From NCBI GenBank assembly GCA_963575745.1, contig CAUYUJ010015948.1, forward strand, positions 1,267,181-1,331,180: 64,000 nt of DNA. Reading direction: 5' to 3'. This document shows, in pieces, positions 50,006 through 60,414 of this stretch; position 1 is the stretch's first letter; every line of letters starts with the position of its first letter. The position numbers and the translations under genes are program-made. This DNA comes from Prorocentrum cordatum. Lineage: Eukaryota > Sar > Dinophyceae > Prorocentrales > Prorocentraceae. Below the pieces are notes generated by a model. That model was not told the origin of the DNA and ran no database searches. It worked only from the letters and a program-made list of their open reading frames with translations.

Positions 50006-51277
50006 TCACTTGTCGGCCTTCGCCCGCTGCTTCAGCCACTTCTCGGCGGCTGCCTTGGACTGCTCCTTCGCGACGCCCTCGCCCCACTTGAACGTCTTGG
50101 CCGAGCCGGGGCCTTTGCCAAAGTGCCCGGCGCACTGGGAACGAGCCCCCTCGACGCTGACCCAGGACGTCTTGGACGTCGTGGCAACCGCGGACGTCTT
50201 GGCCGCCTTGGCCGCCTTCGGGGCGGACGGGGCTGCTGCTGGGCGTTTCCTGGCGGCCTTGGCCTCCTTCTCCTTCGACGTGGCAGCCGCCGCGTGAATG
50301 GCCGCATCTTCGACGGCCGCCCCGCCCTCTGCGGCCGCACCCCTCGCCGCCGCATCCAGAGCGCCATCCTCGAGGGGCTGCGGCTGCTGCGGCTGCTGCT
50401 GCTGCTGCTTGTGCAGCTGCTCCTGGAGCTGTTTAATCTGCAACTGCAGATCCTGGCGGTGGTCCTGCTGCCGCTGCTGGAAGTCCGCCACCGCTTGCTG
50501 CTCCACACTGGCCGCCGCCGCCCGCAGGCCAAGGAGGCTGCGCTGTCGCCTCCACCCAGTCATCGTCAACGTAGCGCCATTTGAGACTCTCTCCTGCGAG
50601 CGCGCCTGCCCTGCGAGCGCATGCAGAGTCTTACCCGACGCGCCTGCCCCCGACGCATCTGGCATCGAGCTCGCGCCCCTGTCCCGCCAGGGCTTGAATG
50701 AATGAACCGCAGCAGTGACGCCCACGAACGAAACCTGGATGACGGCAGGATGCCCGTCGCCGAACGCAGCATTCCACGTGGCGGGGTGCATGGCTCGGAA
50801 CTCACGGGGGTCCGCTGGAAGCGAGGGCGCCATCTCAAAGGGCTCTGCCTTGCACATCCCCTTCCACATCTGCTTAACCTGCTTAAACGTCCCCCTCAGA
50901 AAGTGGACGGGCATCGCGCGGGCCCTCGGGGCACCTCCCACCGCGATCAACACCAGGGCTGTCACGTACGCGTGGGTGCCCTCAGAACAATTCTTCATGC
51001 CCAGCAGCACGAGGAAGGTGAGCACTGCGCGAGCCTTCTGCAACGCGCCCCCGCTGGACGAGATGACTGCGGCCAACACCTCCGCACTTAAGTGGTCGGG
51101 GAAATGCGTGTAGTCCTGCGCCTTCCACGTCCCGCTGCTCTTGCTCGTGGCGGCCGCTGCAAAGGCTGTTTCCAGCTGCTGGGCGTCGGCGGGACAGAAG
51201 CTGTTGCGTTGCACCAGCCCCACGAGGCGGATGAGAAGCTGGCCCTGGGGGCGCACCAAGCCGACCAGCTCCACCAA
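50006..51277 (-). CDS. Hypothetical protein with Gln-rich coiled coil
   Basis: A 423-codon ORF ending in TGA. N-terminus LVELVGLVRPQGQLLIRLVG, then a globular region (DYTHFPDHLSAEVLAAVISS, VLTFLVLLGMKNCSEGTHAY, VTALVLIAVGGAPRARAMPV, LRGTFKQVKQMWKGM, RAMHPATWNAAFGDGHPAVI). A Gln-rich coiled coil follows (DLQLQIKQLQEQLHKQQQQQ), then an Ala/Lys-rich segment and ARSQCAGHFGKGPGSAKTFK. The listed start is a non-ATG codon and the frame is open upstream; another frame reads ELLQRAEGVQELLRAASAQD at about 51370, so the 5' end is uncertain. Function unknown. Confidence 0.65.
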   Translation of the reverse strand: MVELVGLVRPQGQLLIRLVGLVQRNSFCPADAQQLETAFAAAATSKSSGTWKAQDYTHFPDHLSAEVLAAVISSSGGALQKARAVLTFLVLLGMKNCSEGTHAYVTALVLIAVGGAPRARAMPVHFLRGTFKQVKQMWKGMCKAEPFEMAPSLPADPREFRAMHPATWNAAFGDGHPAVIQVSFVGVTAAVHSFKPWRDRGASSMPDASGAGASGKTLHALAGQARSQERVSNGATLTMTGWRRQRSLLGLRAAAASVEQQAVADFQQRQQDHRQDLQLQIKQLQEQLHKQQQQQPQQPQPLEDGALDAAARGAAAEGGAAVEDAAIHAAAATSKEKEAKAARKRPAAAPSAPKAAKAAKTSAVATTSKTSWVSVEGARSQCAGHFGKGPGSAKTFKWGEGVAKEQSKAAAEKWLKQRAKADK

Positions 51278-51566
51278 CCGAGCCGTTTGCGCACCCGACG
51301 TCTTGGGCCGAGGCAGCGCGCAGCAGCTCCTGCACCCCCTCCGCGCGCTGAAGGAGCTCCCGTTGGAGCGCCATCGAGCTCAGGGGCAGCAGGCGAGGAC
51401 GGCCGACGCGCGGCCGAAGGGGGGGGGCAGCAGGCGGCCGCAGGCGTGGGCCAAAAACGGCTGCGTCGACATGTTCTTCATACTCTTCATCATCCTCGTT
51501 GTTTCCTTGTCGTGGCACATGGAGAAGCAGGATGGGGAGGACTCGAAGGAATGGGGGAAAGGAGGA

Positions 51567-51898
51567 AGCGGTTGATCCGCCGATGACGGAGGAAACGGAG
51601 GAGGCGGTTGATCCGCCGAAGAAGAAATAGGAGGAAGAGGGTGGATGAAGGGGGCGGTTGATCCGCCGAAGGAGGGAGGGGACGGATGAGGCGGTTGATC
51701 CGCCGACGCAGAACTTGGAGGAACAGAAGGTGAAGGAGGTGGCGGCTGATCCGCCGAAGGGGATCGAGGTAGACAAGAAGAGGTGGCGGGGGGAGGGGGG
51801 GAGGGGGGGAGGCGGTTGATCCGCCGAGTGATTGATGATGGGAAAAGCGGAGGGGGGGGCGGGCCGGGGGGGGCTGGGGACAAGGCGGTTGATCCGCC
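51567..51898 (+). repeat. GCGG/CCGC mini-hairpin cluster (seven)
   Basis: GGCGG-TTGAT-CCGCC at 51603, 51653, 51690, 51811 and 51884. GGCGG-CTGAT-CCGCC is at 51741, and (A)GCGG-TTGAT-CCGC(C) at 51567. Each is a 15-nt unit with a 5-nt loop (consensus NTGAT), in GA-rich spacer. With those at 43994-49757 this makes 17 members. Confidence 0.9.
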
Positions 51899-51899
51899 G

Positions 51900-52265
51900 A
51901 AACAAGGAGTGGGACGAGTGTTAGGAGGGGTGGGGGAGGATGAGGACGACGAGGGAACCCTTCCACTAAAACGAAGCGGTAAACCATTGAAACGTCAATC
52001 CCGAGTAAAACGACAAAGCAACACAAACAAACAAACAAACAACAGCAAAAACAACAACTGTCAAACCGCACCAAACACACATATCAAATCGCACCAACAA
52101 TCGCAGACGGCGTGCAATCATGTCAACTTAAGCAACTTAATAACTAGTTAATAAGTACGATAAGTGTATGTATATCATACGTATAACATGCCCCTTAACC
52201 AACATACAGCATGCACTCTTCTTTTACCTGTTGCTTACATGTGTAATTACTCACACCAACTGCCT
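51900..52265. other. AT-richer spacer, no gene seen
   Basis: AACAAACAAACAACA repeats near 52020-52060. Otherwise nothing recognised. Confidence 0.5.
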
Positions 52266-52269
52266 GGGG

Positions 52270-54120
52270 CATCACAGTGGAGGGCCGCGCAGGGCGCCAT
52301 CGCCGCCGGGCACGGTCGTGGCCAGGGCCTTCTCGCGGCAGCGTCGCGCAACATGGCAGAGCTTCAGCTGGGGCCCGACGTGGAATGCTGGGGGGGCGCG
52401 CCGTCGTCGCCGACAGGGTGGCGACCAGCTGAGCGCCCGCTGCAGGCCACGCGGGGCGTGCTGCTCGAGGCGCGGGGGCGCACCGAAGCTCGCGCGGTCC
52501 CCGCCAGGCGCGCCGACTTCGCGCACGTCGGCGAGGGCATCGACCGATGGGTCACGCGGCGCTTTTGAGCAGGGGCCGACCGTCCCAGCATTCTCATAGT
52601 CATACCACGAAATCTTCTTAGAACCCGTGCACTGCTCCAATAACAAAAACGATGCTCTTAGAACATAAACCCGACGTGCTAAAACAAACAAGACGGACTC
52701 CGCCAGAACTGTTCGAATAATATTTTGTGGTAGCCGCAAAAGGTTCTTAGTACACTGTTCAGTAGGGCTATAGGCGAGCCAGGACGCTTCGCCACTGCTT
52801 GACGCTTGCTGGAGAGCGACCAGCTCGCCCCAGCTGCCGCTGGCGCGCTCTGGGCGGTGGTGGCCGGCAACGTGGTCACGGAGTCCTGCGCAACGCGGCA
52901 ACGGCGGCCAAATGGGGGAAGCCTGCGCGATGCCCGCACTGTGGAGCTGCGCGGGGGGACCGTCAGCACCGATTCTGGGAGTGCCATTGCTGGCCGGCCA
53001 CGCGGCAAGCAACGCTCGCCGCTGCCGGGTACTCGGCCCCTGCTTTCCTGGCCCGCCTGCCGCATGGCGTCGCGAACTCTGGTGTCCTCCCACAGGACCC
53101 CGTGCTGGCGGCGCTCGCCGCCGCCGCCGGCGCGTCGCTGCCCGCTCCCGCGCTGCCAGCGCCCGCGATGCCCCTGAACCCGCCGCAGCGCTGCCCGGCC
53201 TGGACGGACGGGACGTGCGAGCACCCGCAGGACCCACTGCTGGCCCGCGCAGGATAAGGCTTATGGCTGAAGCGCCCCTGCTTGCCCTTCGACGACCGCG
53301 CTGGACCCGTCGACGGTGAGCAGACGGCGCAGCGGGCCGAGGTGACTGCAGCGCTACACGCTGTCAGCGCGGCGGGCCGCCTGGCGGAGATCCCTACCGA
53401 TTCGCAATACGTTCAACATGGTGTGATGGCCATCCGTGCTGGCGCGTCGCCGCGGGAGTGGCAGCACGCACACTTCTGGGCCTTGCTCGCGCCACACTGC
53501 CAATTTGGGTTCGCCACCGCGCGGTGGGTAAAGGCGCACCTCGACGAGGAGGTGGCGGCGCGGCGCGGCATATCCGAGGAGGACCGGCTGGGAAACGAGG
53601 CTGCCGATCGCCTGGCGGGCGCCGCCGCGACCGCCCGCTTGCCCGCGGCAGCCCTTCGGCAGGGGCGGGCTGTCTGGCTGGCTGCGCTCACGGCGCCGCA
53701 GACCATGCTGGCAGCAGTAGAGCTCGAGGCCCTGAAGGCCAACCATGGGAGCCACGGGCCAGGCGGCCCCCGTGTCCGCAGGCGGTGGACAGCGCCAGGG
53801 CCCAGACAACCACGCGCCGCGCCGCACGGCTAATGGAGCGCAGCGACTGTGCGCGTCCGCAGCGGCGCGGGCGCGGGCGCTCTTCGCTGGCGCGCCCACG
53901 TGGCCTCCCGAGGCCCTGGCTGGGTGGCGTGGCTGCGCTGCGGTTGCTGGGCGCCGCGGTGGGAACGCCTCGCGAGCCGGCCCTGCGGCGGGCGCGTCCC
54001 AGTCCTGCCGCCGAGTGCGACCGGACTGCTGCTGCTCCCAGCGGTGCGGGCTGGGGGGCCTGACGCTGAGTGGCGCGCGGCCTTGCAGGCGCGCCTCGCC
54101 GAGCGCCCCGGCGCACCAGA
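52270..54120 (+). pseudogene. Non-LTR retroelement 3' half: RT-type zinc finger and RNase H
   Basis: 52270-52568 encodes helical Ala/Arg-rich sequence. About 230 bp of AT-rich sequence (52570-52798) interrupts. From 52799 one frame gives the zinc finger CPHCGAARGDRQHRFWEC (CxxC, H, C; zf-RVT-like) and then an RNase H domain: AWTDGTC (first Asp), QRAEVTAALHAV (Glu), PTDSQYVQ (Asp), and WVKAHLDEE followed by DRLGNEAADRLAG (last Asp). RNase H removes the RNA strand after reverse transcription. A single in-frame TAA at 53255-53257 splits the domain after the first Asp. The C-terminal part after about 53830 changes frame. No RT palm is present here; the RT copy at 29320-31294 is on the same strand but 21 kb away. 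Confidence 0.7.
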
Positions 54121-54239
54121 CTAATTCGGTGCACGGCCGCGTGCGGGGCCCCAGGCGCCCCAGAGGGCGCCTCCGCTGCGCGCGGCCGCAGGCCTATTGG
54201 CGCGTCGGCGCCCGTGGCCTCGTTGTTTTCCCCCCCTCC

Positions 54240-55251
54240 CCCTCTTCCTCTCTCTCTCGCTCTCTCTGGGGCTTCGCATGGATGCCAACAAAGTGCTGTA
54301 TGGAGGGGGGGAGACTGGATTGGGCAGGTGAGCGGACCCCCCCGTCACAACGCCACAACTCGGCACACGCCTCGCGCACCTCGTGCGCGACAAGACGAGG
54401 CCCCCCGTCCGTCCACGCCGCCTCGCCACGTACACCCTTGCGGCGCTTCCATGGGTGAGGTCTTCTGGGGGGGGATTCCGACGTCTCTGGTTGGTCAACC
54501 CCTCGTTGTCCTCACCTTTCATCCTTTCTCCGCATCCCCCCACTCTTGCTCGTGCGTTCCTCCTCCTCCTCCTCCTCCTCCGCCTCCTGATTCAGGTACC
54601 CGTTGACGGATCCTGTATGCTGGCGCCCCTGGCGCCTTCTCCTCCTACTCCTCCTCATCCTTCTCCTTCTGATCCTCCTCTTCCACTCCGGATATCCTCA
54701 TCCTTTCCTCTCTCCTGTTCTTCCTCTTCCTCGTTTGCCCCCTCCCTCGCTCCCCCTGCTCCTGGTTGATCTCCCTTATTCCTACTCCTTTTCCTTCCTC
54801 CTCATCCTCATCTCGTCTTTCTCTCTACTCCTGATCCCTTCTCGCTTCCTCCATCTCCTCAGTTTCCTCCTACTCCAATCAGAGCCTGCCACATTGCGAT
54901 GCGCTCAGCTTCCTTCCATCTGGACGCTCTATTTCCTCGCTCTTGTCCAACGTTTTCCCTCCCTTTCCACGTCGATCCTCCTCCTCCTCCTCCTCCTCCT
55001 CCTCCTCCTCGTCCGCCTCCTCCTCCTCCTCCTCCTCCTTCCTCCCCCTCCCTTCTGGTTCATCCCTCCTGTTTCGCTTCTCTCCCTCTCTCTCCGTCAT
55101 CCGCCTCTCTGTCTCCTTCTTCTTCTTTGCAACATATTTATATATACACATGTGTATGACGCTCGCTCTCTTAATATCCTCTTCTCCTCCCTCTCGCGTT
55201 CTCCCTTCTCGCTGCTCCCCTCCCAGCCTTTACCTCCATTCTAGTCACTCT

Positions 55252-55293
<42 letters not shown>

Positions 55294-55480
55294 CCTCCTC
55301 CTGCTCCTCCTCCTCCCAGTCTTCGTCCTCCTCCAGCTCTTATTCCTTCTCCTCCTCCTCCTCCTCCTCCTCCTCCTCCACCCTCCAGAGTCCCCCATCC
55401 CCCTCCGCCTTCTTCCTCCCACCTCCCCCTTCCTTCTCCCCCTCCCTCCCTCCCCCATTCCTTCTCCTCCGGGAGGGGGG
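54240..55480 (+). repeat. CT/CCT-rich tracts
   Basis: CTCTCT at 54240-54270, then CCTCCT and CTGCTCCTGCTC tracts to about 55480. No gene. Confidence 0.9.
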
Positions 55481-55629
55481 GCCGGCCCAGGTGCCTGCTG
55501 AAGCCGGCCGGGTCGAACTCGTAGCGACCCCAGGCGCCCTCGGCGCCCACCTCCCGGGGCCGAAGGCTGCTCAACACAGCCCCCCTCCTCTGCGACTGGT
55601 GGGACTCGGCGGCGCGCCCGGAAGGGAAG

Positions 55630-55740
55630 GCAGAAGGGGAAGGCTCAGAAGGCCTCCGGCCTCCTGAGAAGCTTCCTGAGCCTTCTCCGAAGCCACAAAG
55701 GGCTTCGGAGAAGGCCCGCCAGCTGCTGAGAAGGCCTGCC
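55630..55740. repeat. Hairpin cluster with a perfect 15-bp stem
   Basis: 55680-55694 (GCCTTCTCCGAAGCC) is the exact reverse complement of 55701-55715, loop ACAAAG. Just upstream, CTCAGAAGGCC-TCC-GGCCTCCTGAG (about 55644-55668) forms an 11-bp stem with one mismatch. No coding sequence overlaps convincingly. Confidence 0.85.
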
Positions 55741-55759
55741 CCCTCTCACTTCCCCCCTC

Positions 55760-56685
55760 GGCGCGCCGCCGAGGTACATCTAGCGCTGCAGCGAATGCTG
55801 CAACTGTTCGTACTTGTCCTTGGCTGGTTCGAGTCGTGACGTCCTGGGCGCTGGTTCCTCACACCGCGTGGTTCGTTCAACCTTGAACAACCGCGGCGTT
55901 CCGACAGCGCGGATCGTTCGGTATGGCTTAGTCTGCGCCCCTGGCGGCGATAAACCTTGAACATCAACGCTGGCAACGCAGCGGCACCCTCACGCCGAGA
56001 ACCTGCGGTACATACCCGCCGTCCTGCCTACCTGCCCGCCTGCGTACTGAGGAGGAGGACGACAACGCGACAAACGACGATGAACGACCACGACGGACGA
56101 GGACGGGATGCGAGGACCGACGATGAACAACGACCGCGACCGAAGACGACCGACGAGGGCGACGACGACGCCGAAGCCCCTCTGCGCGCCAGGCCCTGGG
56201 CGAACTGGCCGTTGTCAAGGAGGTCGATGCCTGAGTCCTCGGCAACGGGGGGGGCAAAGGGTGGGAAGGTGGGGTGCAGCTCGTCTGGCTTGCGGGAGGG
56301 GTAGCGGATCTGCGGTTGATGATGCGCGAGTTTCGAGGTTCGACACGTTGGTTGAATTCTTGTATGCCTTTTTGGGCCTCTTGGAAGCTTCTCGTCGCCA
56401 AATATTCCTGGCGCCGTCAGGCAGTAGCGACGGAGAGTGTTCGGCGACATTCGATTCTTGGGGCCCTCGCCAGGTCCCAAGGCCGTCAGAGAACACGACT
56501 CAGAATGAGGGGGAGGGGCAGCAAGTCAGTGCAGGAGTCCTCGGAGGGGGTAGCCGGGGGCAACGTTGTTTTTTTCTGGACTCGCATCGCAAGCGAAACG
56601 ATTACCGTCGCTGCGAGTCCTTCGGCTGGGCGACCGCTCGGCGGCGACCGCAGTTGTCGTTGCATGCAGGTCCTCCCCCTCTTCC
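55760..56685. other. No gene recognised
   Basis: Competing short ORFs on both strands without domains; an ACGACG-rich stretch near 56050-56170. Confidence 0.45.
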
Positions 56686-56689
56686 CCCC

Positions 56690-56910
56690 CCCCCTCCTCC
56701 TCCTCCTCCTCCTCCTCCTCCTCCTCCTCCTCCTCCTCCTCCTCCTCCTCCTCCTCCTCCTCCTCCTCCTCCTCCTCCTCCTCCTCCTCCTCCTCCTCCT
56801 CCTCCTCCTCCTCCTCCTCCCTCCTCCTCCTCCTCCTCCTCCTCCTCCTCCTCCTCCTCCTCCTCCTCCTCCTCCTCCTCCTCCTCCTCCTCCTCCTCCT
56901 CCTCCTCCTC
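56690..56910 (+). repeat. Long pure (CCT)n tract
   Basis: About 220 bp of CCT with one phase slip near 56820. Poly-Pro, poly-Leu and poly-Ser ORFs across it are artefacts of the repeat. Confidence 0.95.
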
Positions 56911-57357
56911 TCCTCTCGGGCTGTTTAGTCCAATCCGCGCTGGCGCCGATTGTCTGTCGCAGCGGATCACGGCAGGAACCATGCGTGTCCTTGCCAGCCC
57001 AAGCGTCCGTCAGGATGCATGGCCTTCTTGCTTGTTTGCTAGCTTGCGAGTCCTTCGCTGCAGGCCTTTGGCGGCACCGCTACCCTCGTGTGCATCGGGC
57101 GTGCGCGCGCGCTGCCGCGGCCTGTTGCAAGCGACGTCTTGTTGACTCTTGTGGTCACTGGTCACATGCGCCTGCCAGGCGCTCAGCGGGATGGAACAAA
57201 AATCTGCCGGCTGAGAGAGACTTGCAGGAGGACAGTCGCCTGGTGGTCTCATGCAGAGAGACCTTATACACCAGCGCTGGGCCATGGTCGCAAAGCGAGA
57301 TATCTCGGTCGCCAATCCGAAAGGCTGCAGGGAGGACCCGAGTCTTCTAGATGTCCC

Positions 57358-57678
57358 GAGACTGCTGGGCACCATGTCGCAAGCGGAGTCGCGCGTCACC
57401 GTTGCTTAGCGAACTGGCAGGTTGACTGAATGGTCCGCACTCTTGGCCATCCATTTGTCAGTCTGCAGTGAATCAATGAACTGCAATACTGTGGGCAGTA
57501 ATGTCGCACATCGGCTTTCCAGGCTTCTGCTGAAATTGCAGCGAGCTGTCGGATATCATACGCATGATAATTAGCAACGACATGAATTACCCCGAAGCTT
57601 TCGGGTACCCTGTGGCATGCAGAGTCGCGTCGCGGTCGCTCAGCGGACTCGCATGCTGACTGAATGGTCCGCGCATCC
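57358..57678 (+). repeat. Diverged ~85-bp direct repeat, two copies
   Basis: 57358-57445 and 57592-57678 share, in order, a CC(G/C)...GGC(A/G)...CATG landmark, (G/C)AGAGTCGCG-like sequence, CGCTTAGCG/GCTCAGCGGACT and TGACTGAATGGTCCGC. Confidence 0.6.
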
Positions 57679-57679
57679 C

Positions 57680-58218
57680 TCGCAATCACCTAAGGACCAG
57701 GAAAACCACAGCTAAGTTCCACCTTCCTGTAGACATCCTGTATCCTCTTCCTCCTAGCCCCTTCAAGTCTGCCTGCAAAGAGGCGTCAGTAGAAGCTAAT
57801 GACCCTTGCGTGCCCACTAGAAGTGGTATCTAGGCGCTCGCCAGCCCACTGGCATGCAACACGCGCGCCAGAATCCGTGCTGAGATGGCGCTCGAGCGCT
57901 GCTGGACACGTTGCTTTGCTCCTCCAGAGCCACTGCGCGACACTCAAGTGGTTTCGCAGTACGCGAAACTTGCTGCGTTCTTGCGTGCCCCGTGCCCGAG
58001 AGCATGCAGCGCGCGCGTCAGTAGGAGCGCTCTGCCAAACTTGCGCTCGAACGCGGCCAGAAACGATGCGGCCTTCCCCCCCGAAAAGGTCCGACTAAAA
58101 ACCGCGGAGATGCCCGTTCCTGCACCAAGTGTTCGTCCGCTAGCTCCTGCCGCCGCTGCTTCTCCTCCCCTCTCATCCATCCTCCTCCCTCCGTCCCTCC
58201 GTCTTCCCCAACCCCCCA
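57680..58218. other. 3' flank of the channel gene, no gene seen
   Basis: No supported ORF. The channel's 3' UTR presumably lies here; no AATAAA is evident, and dinoflagellates often lack one. Confidence 0.4.
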
Positions 58219-60282
58219 TCAGATGGCAACGATCTGCGCGTGCCCTGTGGACCTGAGGGTGTGCGACGCCGACACCGAGCCCGCCAGCGCGCACCCGTCG
58301 TCTGGAAAATAGAGGCTCCTGCACAGCCTCTCCAGCTGGGCGCCGATCCGGCGCAGCTCCCTCGCGCTCCTCCGCTGGACCCTCGCCTCCTTGAGCAGAG
58401 CCGCCACGTCGGAGCTCTTCGCGGGCCCGCGGAGGCGCATGCACCCCAGCGCGAACTCCTCGATCTTGACGGCTCCCTCCTCGTCCTGCTCCAGGAGGCT
58501 GAAGAGGCGGGCGGCGTCGGAGGTGTCGAGCTGCTGCGTGGCGAAGAACGCCTGCGCCCGGTCGTTCTTCAAGTAATCCCGGAACTTCTGCCAGGTGATC
58601 CTGCCGGCCTCCTCGTCGTCCACCTCCTCGAAGATAGTCCTCATCTCGGCGAGGAACACCTCCTGCGAGGCCAACTCCCCCTGCGTGGCCATCTCCCTGT
58701 CGAGCCTGCTGAGCTCCCGGGCGCGCTCGACGAAGACGCTCGTCAGGACGTTGAGCACCCCGATGACGACGAAGAGGACGTAGAAGATGAACAGCAGCTC
58801 GAAGCTCCAGTGGATCTTGCCCAGCGGGTCTGCCATCTGCTTCCAGTCGGCGCCGTTGGAAATCGCGAGGAGCAGCGTGAACATGGTAAGGCTCAGGTTG
58901 CCGTAGTGGGCCCTCAGCGCCTCAACCACGTCCTCCTCGCCGCCTTCACGCACGTAGGAGGCTGCGGCATGCATGAAGCAAATGCTGAAGAGGTATATGA
59001 CTGATAATAGCAGCACTAGGGCGGAAAATAGGGAAACCAACGACTGGCTTAAAGAACATAGCATGAGCCGGATGTCGCGGAAAATATGCACATAACTCAT
59101 AGCACGGACTGCTCGTACCAGGCGAACGGTGCGGACTATCTGAAAACACGGCTGGTAAGTTTGGAACACGACCAGCTGGATTACGGAATACGCTGCCAGT
59201 AAGACGTCAGTGATGTTCCACTTCCACTCTTTGCCGAACAAATATTTCCAGCGCTTGGCAAATATACGAAACACGATCTCCAGCAATAACGCGGCCAGGA
59301 CAATCGAGCTCGTGATGTGGAAGCAAATCGGATCGGCACTCTCGATTTCTCCCATCTGTGCCCTGACATACGCGTCCAGCGTCAGCCCGATGATGATCGA
59401 GTTGACGACGATAGCGGTGCTGCACAGCATCTCGAAGCCGGTGCTGTCCACCACCCTCTCGGCCCAGAATTTCGACCTCTTCTCGCGGCCGGTGTTGAGC
59501 GGGCCAAGGAAGGTCTCCAGCGTCTCGCAGGTCCGTTGCCAGCCCATCCAGTCTACGCCAGTCTTCCTGGCGCTGATCTTCGACGAGATGTGCCCCCTCA
59601 TGTGGCGCCTCCACTCCAGAGCGCCAGCCGGGGAGCGGGAGTTCAGGCTCACGACCCGGGTCAGCTCCGCCGTGCGGCCTGCGCTCCGCGCCGACGGGCT
59701 CGCGGGCGCTTCTTCGTCCACGGAGAGGGGGCTCGGCATGCCCCCGAGGAGCGCGTTCGTTGTGCGGCACGTCGGGGCCGTGCCCGCGGCGCTCACCGAA
59801 GGCGAGGCGCAGGAGGCCGAAGGGCTCGGGTGGCTCTTCGTCCCAGACTCGCCCTCAGGCGAGATGTCCGCCTGCCGGCCCCGGCGCCCAGAGCGCTGGC
59901 CGCGGACGGGCGGCACGCGGTCCGTCGCGTGGCTCGGCGCCTGTGCCACGGGCCACGCCCATTGCTGCGGCGACCGCGGCGATCGCGGCGACCGCTGCGC
60001 CGTCACGTAGCTGATCTCGCCGCTCGCCGCCCGTGCCCTGGCCGCGGCCGCCGCCGCCGCTATCCCCGGCAGCATGGCCGCGCGGAGGCGCTGGTCCTGC
60101 GCGAGCAGCAGCGCTTGCATGTTCTCTTTCTGCCTCAGTGTGGCCAGGTCCATCTCCTCGCGGAGCAAGGCCTTCAGGGCGGCGCACAGGGTATCGGAAA
60201 GCCCCGCCGTGGTATGGCCCTCCGCCTGCTGTCGCTGCTCCTCCATGGTGCCGAACCCGTAGGACACATCCGAGTCGGCCAT
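58219..60282 (-). CDS. Single-domain voltage-gated cation channel with EF hands
   Basis: An uninterrupted 687-residue ORF, ATG at 60282, TGA at 58219. Residues 1-270 form a low-complexity cytosolic N-terminus. A six-helix ion-transport domain follows: S1 about 283-306, S2 about 320-340, S3 about 356-375, S4 about 380-396 (VRTVRLVRAVRAM, Arg 384/387/390/393 at every third position), S5 about 413-440, P-loop about 462-484 (LTMFTLLLAISNGADWKQM) and S6 about 493-520 (FVVIGVLNVLTSVFVERA). Two EF-hand-like motifs lie near 555-566 (DDEEAGRITWQK) and 598-609 (EQDEEGAVKIEE). A protein of this type conducts Na+ or Ca2+ at a membrane in response to voltage, with Ca2+ feedback. One domain, as in NaChBac or CatSper, rather than four. 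No introns and a relict DinoSL 5' of the ATG mark it as a retrogene. The upstream frame is open back to the SL, so a longer N-terminus is possible. Confidence 0.9.
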   Translation of the reverse strand: MADSDVSYGFGTMEEQRQQAEGHTTAGLSDTLCAALKALLREEMDLATLRQKENMQALLLAQDQRLRAAMLPGIAAAAAAARARAASGEISYVTAQRSPRSPRSPQQWAWPVAQAPSHATDRVPPVRGQRSGRRGRQADISPEGESGTKSHPSPSASCASPSVSAAGTAPTCRTTNALLGGMPSPLSVDEEAPASPSARSAGRTAELTRVVSLNSRSPAGALEWRRHMRGHISSKISARKTGVDWMGWQRTCETLETFLGPLNTGREKRSKFWAERVVDSTGFEMLCSTAIVVNSIIIGLTLDAYVRAQMGEIESADPICFHITSSIVLAALLLEIVFRIFAKRWKYLFGKEWKWNITDVLLAAYSVIQLVVFQTYQPCFQIVRTVRLVRAVRAMSYVHIFRDIRLMLCSLSQSLVSLFSALVLLLSVIYLFSICFMHAAASYVREGGEEDVVEALRAHYGNLSLTMFTLLLAISNGADWKQMADPLGKIHWSFELLFIFYVLFVVIGVLNVLTSVFVERARELSRLDREMATQGELASQEVFLAEMRTIFEEVDDEEAGRITWQKFRDYLKNDRAQAFFATQQLDTSDAARLFSLLEQDEEGAVKIEEFALGCMRLRGPAKSSDVAALLKEARVQRRSARELRRIGAQLERLCRSLYFPDDGCALAGSVSASHTLRSTGHAQIVAI

Positions 60283-60414
60283 TTCTCGCTCCTCGCGGGC
60301 TCCCCAGGACCGGTTGTCGGCCCAGCCCCGCAGCCCTTCTGGCGCCGGGGGGGATGCAGCAGGGGGCGCTCGGCGCGCTCGGGCGCCGGCCGGGCCGGTC
60401 TTGTGCCGGGGCGG

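Noticed and set aside
8730-53257. Stop-codon reassignment to explain in-frame TAA/TAG
   Set aside because: TAA ends the polyprotein (2985), TAG ends the ORF at 31633 and TGA ends the channel; all three serve as normal stops, and core dinoflagellates use the standard code.
56108-57350. 345- and 358-codon plus-strand ORFs
   Set aside because: Read through about 220 bp of pure CCT as poly-Pro or poly-Leu in two frames; composition is an artefact of the repeat.
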